A DNA stretch of 12,995 bases from Dehalococcoidales bacterium (GTDB lineage Bacteria; Chloroflexota; Dehalococcoidia; Dehalococcoidales; Fen-1064). The notes under the pieces are model-generated. The model made no database searches. It saw only the letters and a list, made by a program, of their open reading frames with translations, and had not been told where the DNA came from. Where the stretch lies: the NCBI GenBank assembly GCA_028713395.1, contig JAQTOJ010000032.1:1-12995 (forward strand), given 5' to 3'. The translations under genes were made by a program, and so were the position numbers. Positions 1 through 7,029 of this stretch are shown piece by piece; the first letter of the stretch is position 1; each line of letters opens with the position of its first letter.

Positions 1-1503
1 CCCGCCATGCAATTCTACCAACTTCTTGGAAAGCGGTAGACCAAGCCCTGTGCCTTCAGTCACCCGGGAATACGGGGTATCCACACGGAAAAACCCTTCA
101 AAGATTTTTTCCATGTTCTCCCGCGCGATGCCAACCCCCGTATCCCAGACGACTACTTCTATTTCCGAACCGGCTTTCTTTGCGGTAATGCCGATTTTCC
201 CGTTTTCCGGTGTAAATTTGACCGCATTGGATATCAGGTTATAGATGATTTCTTTTACCTTCAGCTCATCGGCTTCTATATTCGGCAGGTCCCCGGCGAT
301 ATCGAGCGCTATTTCTATCTTCTTTTTACCGGCCATATCCGCCACGAGCATTGCGATGTCATTCAAGATGACCTTCATGGGTAAACTCGATAGAGTGAGC
401 TTCATCTTCCCCGCTTCAACTTTTGCCATATCCAGAATCTGGTTGATAAGTAAGAGCAGGTGTTTGCCGCTGGTCAGGACATTATTGACGTATTGTTTCT
501 GCTTCTCGTTAAGCGGCCCAAAAGTCTCATCGTAAAGTACTTCAGAAAACCCGTTGATAGAATTCAACGGAGTCCTGAGTTCATGCGACATGTTGGCTAA
601 GAATTCTGATTTGACACGCGCGGTTTGTTTCAACTCGGCCGCCAGGTTTTTCAACTCCTGATGCGCTTTTTCCAAACCGTTTTCGATCTCGCGGCGGGCT
701 GTAATGTCTTCGATCGCCAGCAGGATAACCCGCTCTTTGCCTAATACCCGGTGGATTTGCCGGGCGTTAAGCAGCATGATGCGTCGGCCGATGGTGGTAA
801 AATCATGTTCCACCTCGTAGTTATCAAAGGTTGTTTTTTGCGGCAGAATAGTTTCCAGCAGTTCCCGTAGTTTGGGGGTATTCCACTGTTTATTGCCCAG
901 GTCGTAGATGAGCTGGCCTACGGTCTCTTCGGGCTTGACCTTAAAGAATTCGTAAAACGAACGGCTAACCGTCACCACCCTGAGGTCTTGATCTAGGGAA
1001 ATCAAGGGTTCCCGTACAGTGTTGATAATACTCTCCGCAAATTCACTGGCTTCATCTTCCGATCTCTTGATTACTTCCAGTTCTTTTCGCGTCTTTTCCA
1101 GGCCGGCTTCTATTTCCTTACGTTCGGTGATATCTTCGATTGCGAGCAGGATGATACGTTCCTGTCCCGTTCCCGTTTCTATTTGCCGGGCGTTAAGCAG
1201 CATGATGCGTCGGCCGATGGTGGTAAAATCATGTTCCACCTCGTAATTATCGAAGGTTGTTTTTTGCGGCAGAATGGTTTCCAGCAGTTCCCGCAATTTG
1301 GGTATGTTCCACTGTTTGTTGCCCAGGTCATAAATGAGTTGGCCAACCGTATCTTTAGGCTTGACCTTAAACACCGCGTAAAACGAACGGCTGGCTAAAA
1401 CCACTTCCAATTCCTGGTTTAGCACAATCAAAGGCTCACGCACCGTATCGAAAATACTCTCTGAGTATTCCTGAGATTTATTTATGATTTTCTTACGAAA
1501 CAA
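1..1503 (-). CDS. Double-PAS sensor histidine kinase (C-terminus cut by window edge)
   Basis: Cytoplasmic two-component sensor kinase; 501 codons are visible and the frame runs off the left edge inside the ATPase domain, so perhaps 30-50 residues are missing. Domains in order: PAS 1 (about residues 16-130), PAS 2 (158-272), a short coiled linker, HisKA with phospho-accepting His307 in FLANMSHELRTPL, then HATPase_c with the N box (ISNAVKFTP, about 424-432), G1 box (DTGVGI, 454-459), F box (IFEGFFRV) and G2 box (GTGLGL, 484-489). I see no membrane segment or signal peptide, so the signal is probably sensed in the cytoplasm through the PAS pair, or passed on by the membrane proteins encoded upstream. 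The start is a TTG at 1503 because a perfect AAGGAG lies 6 nt ahead and no ATG exists in a suitable place. It begins 29 nt after the DUF502 gene and looks like the last visible gene of that operon. The partner response regulator is not adjacent in the window. Confidence 0.93.
   Translation of the reverse strand, partial: MFRKKIINKSQEYSESIFDTVREPLIVLNQELEVVLASRSFYAVFKVKPKDTVGQLIYDLGNKQWNIPKLRELLETILPQKTTFDNYEVEHDFTTIGRRIMLLNARQIETGTGQERIILLAIEDITERKEIEAGLEKTRKELEVIKRSEDEASEFAESIINTVREPLISLDQDLRVVTVSRSFYEFFKVKPEETVGQLIYDLGNKQWNTPKLRELLETILPQKTTFDNYEVEHDFTTIGRRIMLLNARQIHRVLGKERVILLAIEDITARREIENGLEKAHQELKNLAAELKQTARVKSEFLANMSHELRTPLNSINGFSEVLYDETFGPLNEKQKQYVNNVLTSGKHLLLLINQILDMAKVEAGKMKLTLSSLPMKVILNDIAMLVADMAGKKKIEIALDIAGDLPNIEADELKVKEIIYNLISNAVKFTPENGKIGITAKKAGSEIEVVVWDTGVGIARENMEKIFEGFFRVDTPYSRVTEGTGLGLPLSKKLVELHGG
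688..1458 (-). repeat. Tandem PAS-domain duplication, 426-bp period
   Basis: The two PAS units of the kinase are offset by exactly 426 bp (142 codons). A 65-bp block at 755-819 is identical to 1181-1245, and the encoded segment from residue 53 to 108 matches residue 195 to 250 with a single difference (Ile67 versus Thr209). The ends of each unit (start of the PAS and the signalling helix after DIT-R) have diverged much more. Such uneven identity suggests either a recent duplication with fast-changing ends or gene conversion of the PAS cores. Confidence 0.9.
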
Positions 1504-1509
1504 TTCCGG

Positions 1510-1515
1510 CTCCTT
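1510..1515 (-). promoter_or_regulatory. Ribosome binding site that sets a TTG start for the histidine kinase
   Basis: On the minus strand AAGGAG is followed by six bases and then TTG at 1503. The open frame continues upstream into the DUF502 gene without an ATG, so this site decides the start. A GTG further upstream in the same frame has no comparable Shine-Dalgarno sequence. Confidence 0.65.
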
Positions 1516-1532
1516 GGATTTACCTTTCACTT

Positions 1533-2168
1533 CTACTTCAGACCGAATATTTCCGAACGTTTTTGAAATTCTTCCGGGGATTCTTCTTCCCAGGGCAGGA
1601 ATTTTAAAGCAGCGGGGCTACGAAAGGCATAAAGCAACAAATTGGTTATCTCCGAAGAAGTATTGGCAAGTTTCATAACGGTTTCTTTTCTTGCCGCTAA
1701 AACCTGCCCGGTAACCAATGTGGGTACGTTGGGGAAATATACATTCACAATGGGGAACTTGCCGGCATTCCCTGAAAGTGTTACCTTCTCTTCCGAGAGG
1801 ATCCAACCATAAGAAATGCAGGTTGGCGAATATAAAAAGAGGCAGGCTTGCATATGACTCAGTTTACCGATAGTCATAATTTCGCCCTGGCCAAAAAACA
1901 ACCCGATGAAAGGAATTTTCGAAAGTATTTTCCCTACTTTCGAAAGTTTCAATAGCATTCCTGAGAGATAAACGATCAGTATGCAAAATACAAAACCTAA
2001 GCCGGTATACAGAAATTGATCCGGCACGACCACGCCTAAAATCGTTCTCCCGGCTTTTTCCGCATTGCTAAAAAGGAGAGCGGCCACGTAGACGACTAAA
2101 ATAACTGGCAGCCAAAAAACAAACCCGTAAAGGAAAAATGTAAGCTGTTTCTTAAATAACCCTTTCAT
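1533..2168 (-). CDS. DUF502 (COV1-like) membrane protein
   Basis: A 211-aa integral membrane protein. Two hydrophobic segments are clear: about residues 10-33 (FFLYGFVFWLPVILVVYVAA) and 53-75 (YTGLGFVFCILIVYLSGMLL). They are followed by the family's RIP-like turn (LSKIPFIGLFFG) and a soluble beta-rich part ending with VYFPNVPTLVTGQVL, which matches the DUF502 'P.TPNPTSG' region where the hydrophobic/Pro/Gly pattern is kept. The family includes the plant COV1 proteins; its molecular role in bacteria is not known. The ATG at 2168 is preferred because AGGGAGGG lies 4 nt before it; an in-frame GTG at 2186 overlaps that site. It lies 68 nt after the ABC1 kinase gene and 29 nt before the histidine kinase, which suggests one transcript. 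Family call is moderately sure; function unknown. Confidence 0.75.
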   Translation of the reverse strand: MKGLFKKQLTFFLYGFVFWLPVILVVYVAALLFSNAEKAGRTILGVVVPDQFLYTGLGFVFCILIVYLSGMLLKLSKVGKILSKIPFIGLFFGQGEIMTIGKLSHMQACLFLYSPTCISYGWILSEEKVTLSGNAGKFPIVNVYFPNVPTLVTGQVLAARKETVMKLANTSSEITNLLLYAFRSPAALKFLPWEEESPEEFQKRSEIFGLK

Positions 2169-2236
2169 ATTACCCTCCCTTTGCACTTGTTAGCCCGCAT
2201 TCGCCAGAGAAACACCGAACCGGAAAATCCATTTTT

Positions 2237-3844
2237 CTAGCCGCCTAACCGAAGTCCCACGAACAAGAGCGACGCCCCGATAATAACCGCCGCTATCATC
2301 ACGCATAGCATCGTTCGATTGATTACTTTTTCCAGATGGTCTATATGTTTTTCTACGCCTGAAACGTCGGCGCGTACTTGAATCTCACCACGTTCGGCAG
2401 TTTTGAACATCCGGTCGAGACGGGTTGGTAATCCACCAAGCAGACTGGCCATTTCCGCCGTTGCGGCCGGCATCCGGCGGACGGCGGCCATGATTGAATA
2501 TTTCTTTTTTATGAGGCGCATCACATAAGATTGCAACATCGGGGTGATATCAAAACCCGGATCAAGCCCTCTGCCCATGCTTTGTGCCATGATTATCGTT
2601 TTCAATAAGAGAAATGTATTTGAGGGGAGTTGTACGCGGTTACGACGTAACAGGGTAAACAATTGATCAAGGTTACTGCTCACACTTTCTGCGTGTTTCT
2701 GCAGGTGGATGGTGGGGTAATGACTCATAACGTATTTCATGTCTTTTCGCAGACTGGCACGCGACCCCTCCTGACGGAGGTTGACGGCGCCAAGTTCTAT
2801 CAAGGCATCAATCAGCATGTCCACATTTCTATCAAGAATCGCTTTGACGGTATTGGCGAGGCGCCATCTTACCTCATCGTCTACCATGTAGACCATCCCG
2901 AAATCCACCAGACCCAACCGCCCATCTGGTTCAACGAACAAATTCCCCGGATGCGGGTCAGCGTGAAAGGCGCCGCCTTCAAAAACCATTTTTAGCCAGA
3001 GGCCGACCGTACGTTTGGCTAGTTCTTTACGGTCAAAACCCGCTTTATCCAAAGATTGCAGGTCATGTATCCCGATGCCTTTGATTTTTTCCATCGTGAG
3101 CACCCTGACGGTCGTAGCCTCCCAGTGGATTTTGGGGATATGAATGGTATTATCATTCTTAAAGAATTCCGCAAAGTACTCGGCGCTGTGACCTTCGCGG
3201 ATATAATCTGTCTCTTCTTTAATAGTGTCGGCGATCTCCTCGGCGATCCCAACCAGGTCGTATTGTTGCGCCCCGTCCCAGTATTTGGTTGCGGCAGCGG
3301 CCGCTTGTTTTAATATGTACATATCTTCTTCCACGAGTTCCGGCACACCGGGTTTTTGCACCTTTACCACCACATCCGTGCCGTCATGCAACGAGCAAGC
3401 GTATACTTGCCCGATTGACGCGACCCCGATAGGCGCCGGGTTGAAAACGGGAAATAACTCATCAATCGGATGTCCCAACTGGTTACTGATTACCTTCTTC
3501 ATAATCTCTGCCGGCACCGGTTTCAAGGAATTTTGTAGTTTCGATAATTCTTTGGTGTAGGCAGGGGGCAACAAATCGGTTCGGGTTGAAAGGATTTGGC
3601 CAAGTTTCACAAAAAATGTGCCCAATTCCTCTATGGCCATGCGCATTCTTTCCGGCTTGGAATAAGGCATTTTTCTAAATGGATTGCCGCGGAACAGAAA
3701 GCGGAATATCAGGATTTTTTTCAGACCTACATAACCAAGGACTTCCTCAAGCCGGTATTTGGCTAAGATCTTGATAATCTGCCAATATCTGGTAAGGTGT
3801 CCCGGGCGTTTGCGCGGTTGTTGTATTGCGTTAGTCAAAGTCAC
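2237..3844 (-). CDS. ABC1/AarF/UbiB-family atypical protein kinase
   Basis: A 535-aa member of the ABC1 (UbiB/AarF/COQ8) family of protein-kinase-like ATPases. The family signatures are all present: KLGQ with the following STRTDLLPPAY segment (about residues 80-96), the modified P-loop VASIGQVY (141-148) with a Lys in VVVKVQKPG (about 161), the catalytic-loop equivalent HADPHPGNLF (294-303) and the metal-binding DFG (314-316). A single C-terminal membrane helix (about 512-533) would tether it to the membrane; many homologues have two, so the tail is short. Known members support ubiquinone synthesis or lipid homeostasis, but no quinone-synthesis gene is seen here, so the role is open. The GTG at 3844 overlaps the upstream stop as GTGA, a classic coupled start. 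An ATG at 3919 would add 25 residues that fully overlap the previous gene, with a weaker binding site; I prefer 3844. Confidence 0.93.
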   Translation of the reverse strand: MTLTNAIQQPRKRPGHLTRYWQIIKILAKYRLEEVLGYVGLKKILIFRFLFRGNPFRKMPYSKPERMRMAIEELGTFFVKLGQILSTRTDLLPPAYTKELSKLQNSLKPVPAEIMKKVISNQLGHPIDELFPVFNPAPIGVASIGQVYACSLHDGTDVVVKVQKPGVPELVEEDMYILKQAAAAATKYWDGAQQYDLVGIAEEIADTIKEETDYIREGHSAEYFAEFFKNDNTIHIPKIHWEATTVRVLTMEKIKGIGIHDLQSLDKAGFDRKELAKRTVGLWLKMVFEGGAFHADPHPGNLFVEPDGRLGLVDFGMVYMVDDEVRWRLANTVKAILDRNVDMLIDALIELGAVNLRQEGSRASLRKDMKYVMSHYPTIHLQKHAESVSSNLDQLFTLLRRNRVQLPSNTFLLLKTIIMAQSMGRGLDPGFDITPMLQSYVMRLIKKKYSIMAAVRRMPAATAEMASLLGGLPTRLDRMFKTAERGEIQVRADVSGVEKHIDHLEKVINRTMLCVMIAAVIIGASLLFVGLRLGG

Positions 3845-4755
3845 ACTTCCTGTTTTTTGGTGGGCGGTCCAGACTTTTTTATACTTCCATGACGTTGTAT
3901 CCCAAGATGTTGACGCCATGTTTTCCGACCTAATTCGTTGCGGATACTGGTAAAAGACGAATAAACGATGTCACGGACAGCGCGGTCTACGGCTTCACTG
4001 TTAATGATTCCTACCATGGAATCAAACGTCTTTTCTTCGGCCCGCTCCAGGGCGGCATCCAATCCGACCATATGCGCCAAACCGGGGACTAAGCCTTCGT
4101 GAGGAGTTGCATCTCGAACGCGCCTTAAGATTGCCTCTTTATTATCAGACAACGACTTCGCTACTCCGTGGGTTAAGCCGACTCTATCCATATCCCCTTG
4201 AAGACGATCCACAATACGCTGGAGCACCCTGTCAGTGATTTCTTCCTCAAAGCCTTCAAGTAATGCGAGGATATTGCGCCGCACGAACCCGTCCCCCAGA
4301 AATCTATCTATTACCCGGATAAATCGCGCAACCAGAATGAGCCAAACCAAAACCATCTCGATAGGGAATCCGTGATTAACGAGCGCCAGAGCCGGAACAA
4401 TTGCGAAAAAATCAAAGAAATGGGATCTTAGATACGCCCCGCGGTTCCAACGGAATCCGCTACGGGTTAAAAACTCGACGGTAAAAGCGACGCCGAGCCC
4501 GATATCAACGATTAACCATCTATTGTCCACCGCTCCTTGGGACCCGAATGTCCAGACCGCCAGGACAACGAAAGATACTAACGACAAGGCGAACCCGAAC
4601 CAGTGCAGCAAAGGATTCCGACGCGGCAAAGCTTCCAATTGTTGAATATCGGCAGAAAACTGCGAAGCGTAATCAGGCGACTTCGGTCTATGCCCGTCGT
4701 TCAGGTTATCTGTTCCGGTAGATTTATTGGTAATGATGTTGTTTGGTAAAGTCAT
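3841..4755 (-). CDS. Voltage-sensor-like four-helix membrane protein without a pore
   Basis: A 304-aa protein with a polar N-terminus, then four membrane helices between about residues 50 and 155, then a long helical, charged, cytoplasmic tail of about 145 residues. The helices carry voltage-sensor landmarks: S2 with FTVEFLTR (Glu94, Arg98), S3 with FFDFFAIVPAL (Asp115), and S4 with ARFIRVIDRF (Arg144, Arg147, Arg151). These fit the S1-S4 domain of Kv/Nav-type channels and related proteins. No selectivity filter (TVGYG-like) or S5-S6 pair follows, so this is not a complete channel. The tail (for example EEEITDRVLQRIVDRLQ) could form coiled-coil contacts. The ATG at 4755 is chosen over a GTG at 4773; neither has a strong binding site. 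Its stop overlaps the ABC1-kinase start by 4 nt, suggesting that the two proteins are made together. The voltage-sensor assignment is inferred from motifs. Confidence 0.72.
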   Translation of the reverse strand: MTLPNNIITNKSTGTDNLNDGHRPKSPDYASQFSADIQQLEALPRRNPLLHWFGFALSLVSFVVLAVWTFGSQGAVDNRWLIVDIGLGVAFTVEFLTRSGFRWNRGAYLRSHFFDFFAIVPALALVNHGFPIEMVLVWLILVARFIRVIDRFLGDGFVRRNILALLEGFEEEITDRVLQRIVDRLQGDMDRVGLTHGVAKSLSDNKEAILRRVRDATPHEGLVPGLAHMVGLDAALERAEEKTFDSMVGIINSEAVDRAVRDIVYSSFTSIRNELGRKTWRQHLGIQRHGSIKKSGPPTKKQEV

Positions 4756-4805
4756 CGTGCTTCCCGTCCTCACTTATGGGTAAAGTCCCGCTGAAAATGG
4801 GGAAT

Positions 4806-5024
4806 CTAGGCAACCGGTTTAGGTTCATAATTAATTTCCACCGTAGGTTTTTTGCCGGTAGTAAAATTGATTTCTATTTCCACATCCTCTTCGATTTCCA
4901 GTAATTTTTTCGCCAGTTCACGAGCGTTTTTTAAAGATAACGGCAAGGTGACGGTTTGATTGATCTTTAGCCAATCAGGTATTGCGGGTAGATGGGCGGT
5001 GATCTTTAGTACTTTTTTTTGCAT
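4806..5024 (-). CDS. Small hypothetical protein, 72 aa
   Basis: I do not recognise a family. The protein is soluble in appearance, with no membrane helix: an alternating beta-like start (KVLKITAHLPAIPDWL), a helix (LKNARELAKKLLEIEEDVE) and a beta-like end (VEIEINFTTGKKPTVEINY). The ATG at 5024 has GAGGAAG 7-10 nt upstream. The gene leads the operon that continues with the voltage-sensor-like protein (50-nt gap), the ABC1 kinase, DUF502 and the histidine kinase. It is probably real because of the binding site and position. Confidence 0.72.
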   Translation of the reverse strand: MQKKVLKITAHLPAIPDWLKINQTVTLPLSLKNARELAKKLLEIEEDVEIEINFTTGKKPTVEINYEPKPVA

Positions 5025-5150
5025 TTTGGCGCTTCCTCAATACTGCGTTTTATTTATTATGAGTGGCGTTGGTCTTTCCGGTTCATAAATCCCTATTAAA
5101 GTAGGCAGGGTATTTCCAATCTAATATCAGCATATCTTCCCTCTCCAACC

Positions 5151-5260
5151 GCCACAAACCCCTGTACGGGCATTGCTTTAGTGCGTAAGTGGCGTTCCGC
5201 TAATCTAATGAATGGTAACTAAAAGTGCTCAACGAGTTGGAGGAGAAAGGGGGGTGATAG
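5151..5260 (+). repeat. Intergenic element, copy 1 (homologous to 11739-11850)
   Basis: Starts with GCCACAAACC and contains CTAATCTAATGAA at 5200 and AGTGCT at 5224. The same words occur in the same order at 11739, 11789 and 11813, with spacings of 49 versus 50 nt and 24 versus 24 nt. Within 5200-5230 I count 25 identical positions of 31 against 11789-11819. A shared AAAGGG follows. Copy 2 precedes the response regulator; the equivalent of its TTGACA box is CTCAAC here. Confidence 0.75.
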
Positions 5261-5320
5261 ACCACCGGGAAACACTCTTAAGCAGCATGTCACAGTACTT
5301 GATAGCGTACTGCTTTTTTT
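5224..5320 (+). ncRNA. Possible small RNA or remnant of a duplicated regulator gene
   Basis: A roughly 100-nt plus-strand interval runs from the homologous leader element to an intrinsic terminator and overlaps no gene on its own strand. It is rich in Shine-Dalgarno-like purines (GGAGGAGAAAGGGG). An alternative reading is a 24-codon frame from GTG 5254 to TGA 5328 that begins VIDHRETLLSSM, loosely like the start of a receiver domain (VxDxH...L..LL), which would make this a decayed copy of the response-regulator locus. The two readings are not exclusive. No promoter here is convincing. Confidence 0.3.
5293..5320 (+). terminator. Plus-strand intrinsic terminator
   Basis: CAGTAC (5293-5298) and GTACTG (5307-5312) form a 6-bp perfect stem with an 8-nt loop, followed after one C by seven T. 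The T-tract lies on the plus-strand side only, so it cannot serve the minus-strand HTH gene that ends at 5409. Confidence 0.6.
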
Positions 5321-5408
5321 CTCGGTGAAATCAAACTGGATAAAAGATCTCATATCGTTTTCCCTTCTTCACCTGTTTTACTTATCCCAATATCCTCCTA
5401 TATTTATG

Positions 5409-5696
5409 TCAAGTAACCCCGGTAAACAAAATTATTCTGAGAATCTTGATGTCTACCATGATTTTGTTACGAACGATTTTGATAGCGCCTTCCCTTTTCA
5501 GAGAAGCCAACGCGTGATTTACCATCTCTCGTGATGTGCCTAACTCCATCGCCAGGTCATTTTGCGATATCCTTTGAGCTTGCGGGTTGGTACCTGCGGC
5601 ATTCATCAAGTAATCAGCAACCTGGTTTCTCACCAAATTCAATTCGTCGGATAATACCGCGCATGGAAAAACGTCCGTCGAAACGGCATACTCCAT
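5409..5696 (-). CDS. Short Crp/Fnr-type helix-turn-helix protein, 95 aa
   Basis: Probable DNA-binding regulator made only of the C-terminal part of the Crp/Fnr fold. The HTH_Crp region spans about residues 43-70: ISQNDLAMELGTSREMVNHA gives the positioning and recognition helices (the TSREMVNHAL segment fits the family's 'vsrEtvsR.L'), followed by LKREGAIKI and a wing. Ahead of it, about 40 residues include a helix (LVRNQVADYLMNAA) like the end of the Crp dimerisation helix. The cyclic-nucleotide-type sensory barrel is absent, and I see no reading frame encoding it upstream, since the preceding space is taken by a small membrane-protein gene. The ATG at 5696 has AGGGGG about 10 nt upstream; the start is not certain. 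It could be an independent short regulator or the surviving fragment of a longer one. Confidence 0.75.
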   Translation of the reverse strand: MEYAVSTDVFPCAVLSDELNLVRNQVADYLMNAAGTNPQAQRISQNDLAMELGTSREMVNHALASLKREGAIKIVRNKIMVDIKILRIILFTGVT

Positions 5697-5778
5697 AATT
5701 GTTCATCCCCCTCTGTCATAAAAATGGCGTTCGCTGCCCGGCACAAATCAACCTGAACCGGTCTCTTTTTCCAGCAGA

Positions 5779-5934
5779 CTAAAACAACTTGAATACCTGT
5801 TTTAACAACCAGATTATTATCAGGATAACGGCTACAACCAGGGCGATATGAACGAGCGCACCCAGACTGAAGACGAAAAATCCCAGAATCCAGAGGATTA
5901 AAAGAATGATACCGATGAATAACAAGATGCCCAT
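5779..5934 (-). CDS. Small lmo0937-type membrane protein, 51 aa
   Basis: Two hydrophobic helices joined by a short Gly/Ser turn make up nearly the whole protein (MGILLFIGIILLILWILGFF, then FSLGALVHIALVVAVILIII), ending in WLLKQVFKLF. This is the pattern of the lmo0937 (DUF5670) family, common in stress-induced gene sets; no function has been shown for it to my knowledge. AGGAG lies 5 nt before the ATG, and the gene starts 15 nt after the YihY stop, so co-transcription is likely. It resembles the 52-aa protein at 8061-8219 (same LGxLxHI motif position and IIWLxK end), suggesting an old duplication. Confidence 0.8.
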   Translation of the reverse strand: MGILLFIGIILLILWILGFFVFSLGALVHIALVVAVILIIIWLLKQVFKLF

Positions 5935-5949
5935 GTTTTCTCCTTTTTA

Positions 5950-6966
5950 TTAAACGCCGTTTTGCACGGTCGCCGCATTGCGCATACAACTAAACTGGAA
6001 AGAAAATTCTGCCCCCAAAATCATGATCAGGGCTGAATAGTAAATCCAAACGAGCAAGGCAATTATTGAAGTGATAGAACCGTAAATAAGTTGATAATTG
6101 GCAAAATGTTCCAGATAATAAATGAACAGTGTTCTAGCAAGTTCAAAAAAAATCGCCCCCGCAAGAGCTCCGGGCCAGATATGACGCCAGCGAGTTTGCG
6201 TGTAAGGGGCCAGTTTATAAAGCAAAAGAAAAACCGCCAAAATCAATAAGAAAGCCGTCAACCGGCTGTCCAGGTCTAGTATTGTTAGTTGGGCGGGCTG
6301 CATGTTTATGGAGCTCCGGATGATCGCGCTAAAAGCGCTGGCACCCAAAGAAAGTATCAGCAATCCCCCGGTGCTCAACGCCATTCCCAACTCACCGGCT
6401 TTTCTGACAAAGAAAGGACGATAACGGTCGATTTCCCATGCCCGGTTAATTGCTAATGTTAAAGCGCTGAACATGGTGCTGGCGCTCCAGAAAAGTATGA
6501 CCAAACTTAAAATACCCGCCGGTCCGCGCAGTTTCACAATGCCAGCGATGTTTTCTATCAAAATATTCCTTGCTCCCGGCAAATTTTTACCGATAAATGT
6601 AAGCAATTCATCTTGCACGTTGACCGAAGGTAAAAAATACCCAAACAGGGCAATGGTTCCCAGCAATAAGGGGAAAATGGATAAAATAGCGTAATAGGCT
6701 ACGCCGGCAGCCCTTTGCGTGGCGTCGTGTCTACCGGCTCCATCCAAAGTACGATGGATCACTTGTATTGCAGGTGTTTTCCGTAAACACATTGTGAATT
6801 TGTCAGACCTGGTTTTCAGGTTTCGATGTAGTATTACCATTGATCCCCGGTTTTTCCTGTTTTTATTACATTTTGAAAGGTATTGACGCAGAGAATCCGA
6901 AGGAGCGGGATCACTTCCCAACTTTGGCAGTTTCCGTTTTTCACAGGCATTTTGAGTAACTTCCAT
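5950..6966 (-). CDS. YihY/BrkB (UPF0761) family inner-membrane protein
   Basis: A 338-aa polytopic membrane protein of the YihY/virulence factor BrkB family, once misannotated as ribonuclease BN. The family hallmarks are AAGVAYYAILSIFPLLLGTI at the first helix, LVILFWSASTMFSALTLAINRAW, the KLAPYTQTRWRHIWPGALAGA segment and the closing YGSITSIIALLVWIYYSALI with ILGAEFS. About six membrane helices are present. The role is not established; transport or envelope maintenance has been proposed. The ATG at 6966 is supported by GGGGGAGAG about 8 nt upstream. This gives an N-terminus of about 70 polar, basic residues before the first helix, longer than usual, and an internal ATG (SMVILHRN, preceded by GGGGATCA) is an alternative. 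The tail is short, ending soon after GAEFSFQFS. Confidence 0.92.
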   Translation of the reverse strand: MEVTQNACEKRKLPKLGSDPAPSDSLRQYLSKCNKNRKNRGSMVILHRNLKTRSDKFTMCLRKTPAIQVIHRTLDGAGRHDATQRAAGVAYYAILSIFPLLLGTIALFGYFLPSVNVQDELLTFIGKNLPGARNILIENIAGIVKLRGPAGILSLVILFWSASTMFSALTLAINRAWEIDRYRPFFVRKAGELGMALSTGGLLILSLGASAFSAIIRSSINMQPAQLTILDLDSRLTAFLLILAVFLLLYKLAPYTQTRWRHIWPGALAGAIFFELARTLFIYYLEHFANYQLIYGSITSIIALLVWIYYSALIMILGAEFSFQFSCMRNAATVQNGV

Positions 6967-7029
6967 TCAGTTAACTCTCCCCCAAATCCGGAAAATGCCG
7001 GGCACTTGGCATGGGAAGATATTTTCCCC

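Larger units (their letters stand above)
5025..5408. other. 384-nt intergenic region between two minus-strand genes
   Basis: No confident protein gene. The left part (5025-5150) must hold the minus-strand leader of the 72-aa gene; a poor TTGGAA/TAATAG pair with a 15-nt spacer (5093-5119) is the best promoter candidate I see, and it is weak. The right part holds a plus-strand element homologous to the leader of the response regulator (5151-5260), then a purine-rich stretch, a 24-codon reading frame (5254-5328, GTG start) and a plus-strand hairpin with a T-tract (5293-5320). The plus-strand signals do not belong to any annotated gene. Confidence 0.7.

Noticed and set aside
3845..3919. Extended N-terminus of the ABC1 kinase from an ATG at 3919
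   Set aside because: The 25 added residues lie wholly inside the previous gene and have no family similarity; the GTGA overlap at 3844 is the simpler start.
5325..5534. Plus-strand 69-codon frame after the 5293-5320 hairpin
   Set aside because: It overlaps the 3' part of the HTH gene antisense, begins right after a terminator and has no ribosome binding site.
5639..5989. Minus-strand 116-codon frame between yihY and the HTH gene, considered as a lost Crp sensory domain
   Set aside because: The product has no membrane or Crp-barrel pattern and is the out-of-frame shadow of the 51-aa membrane protein.
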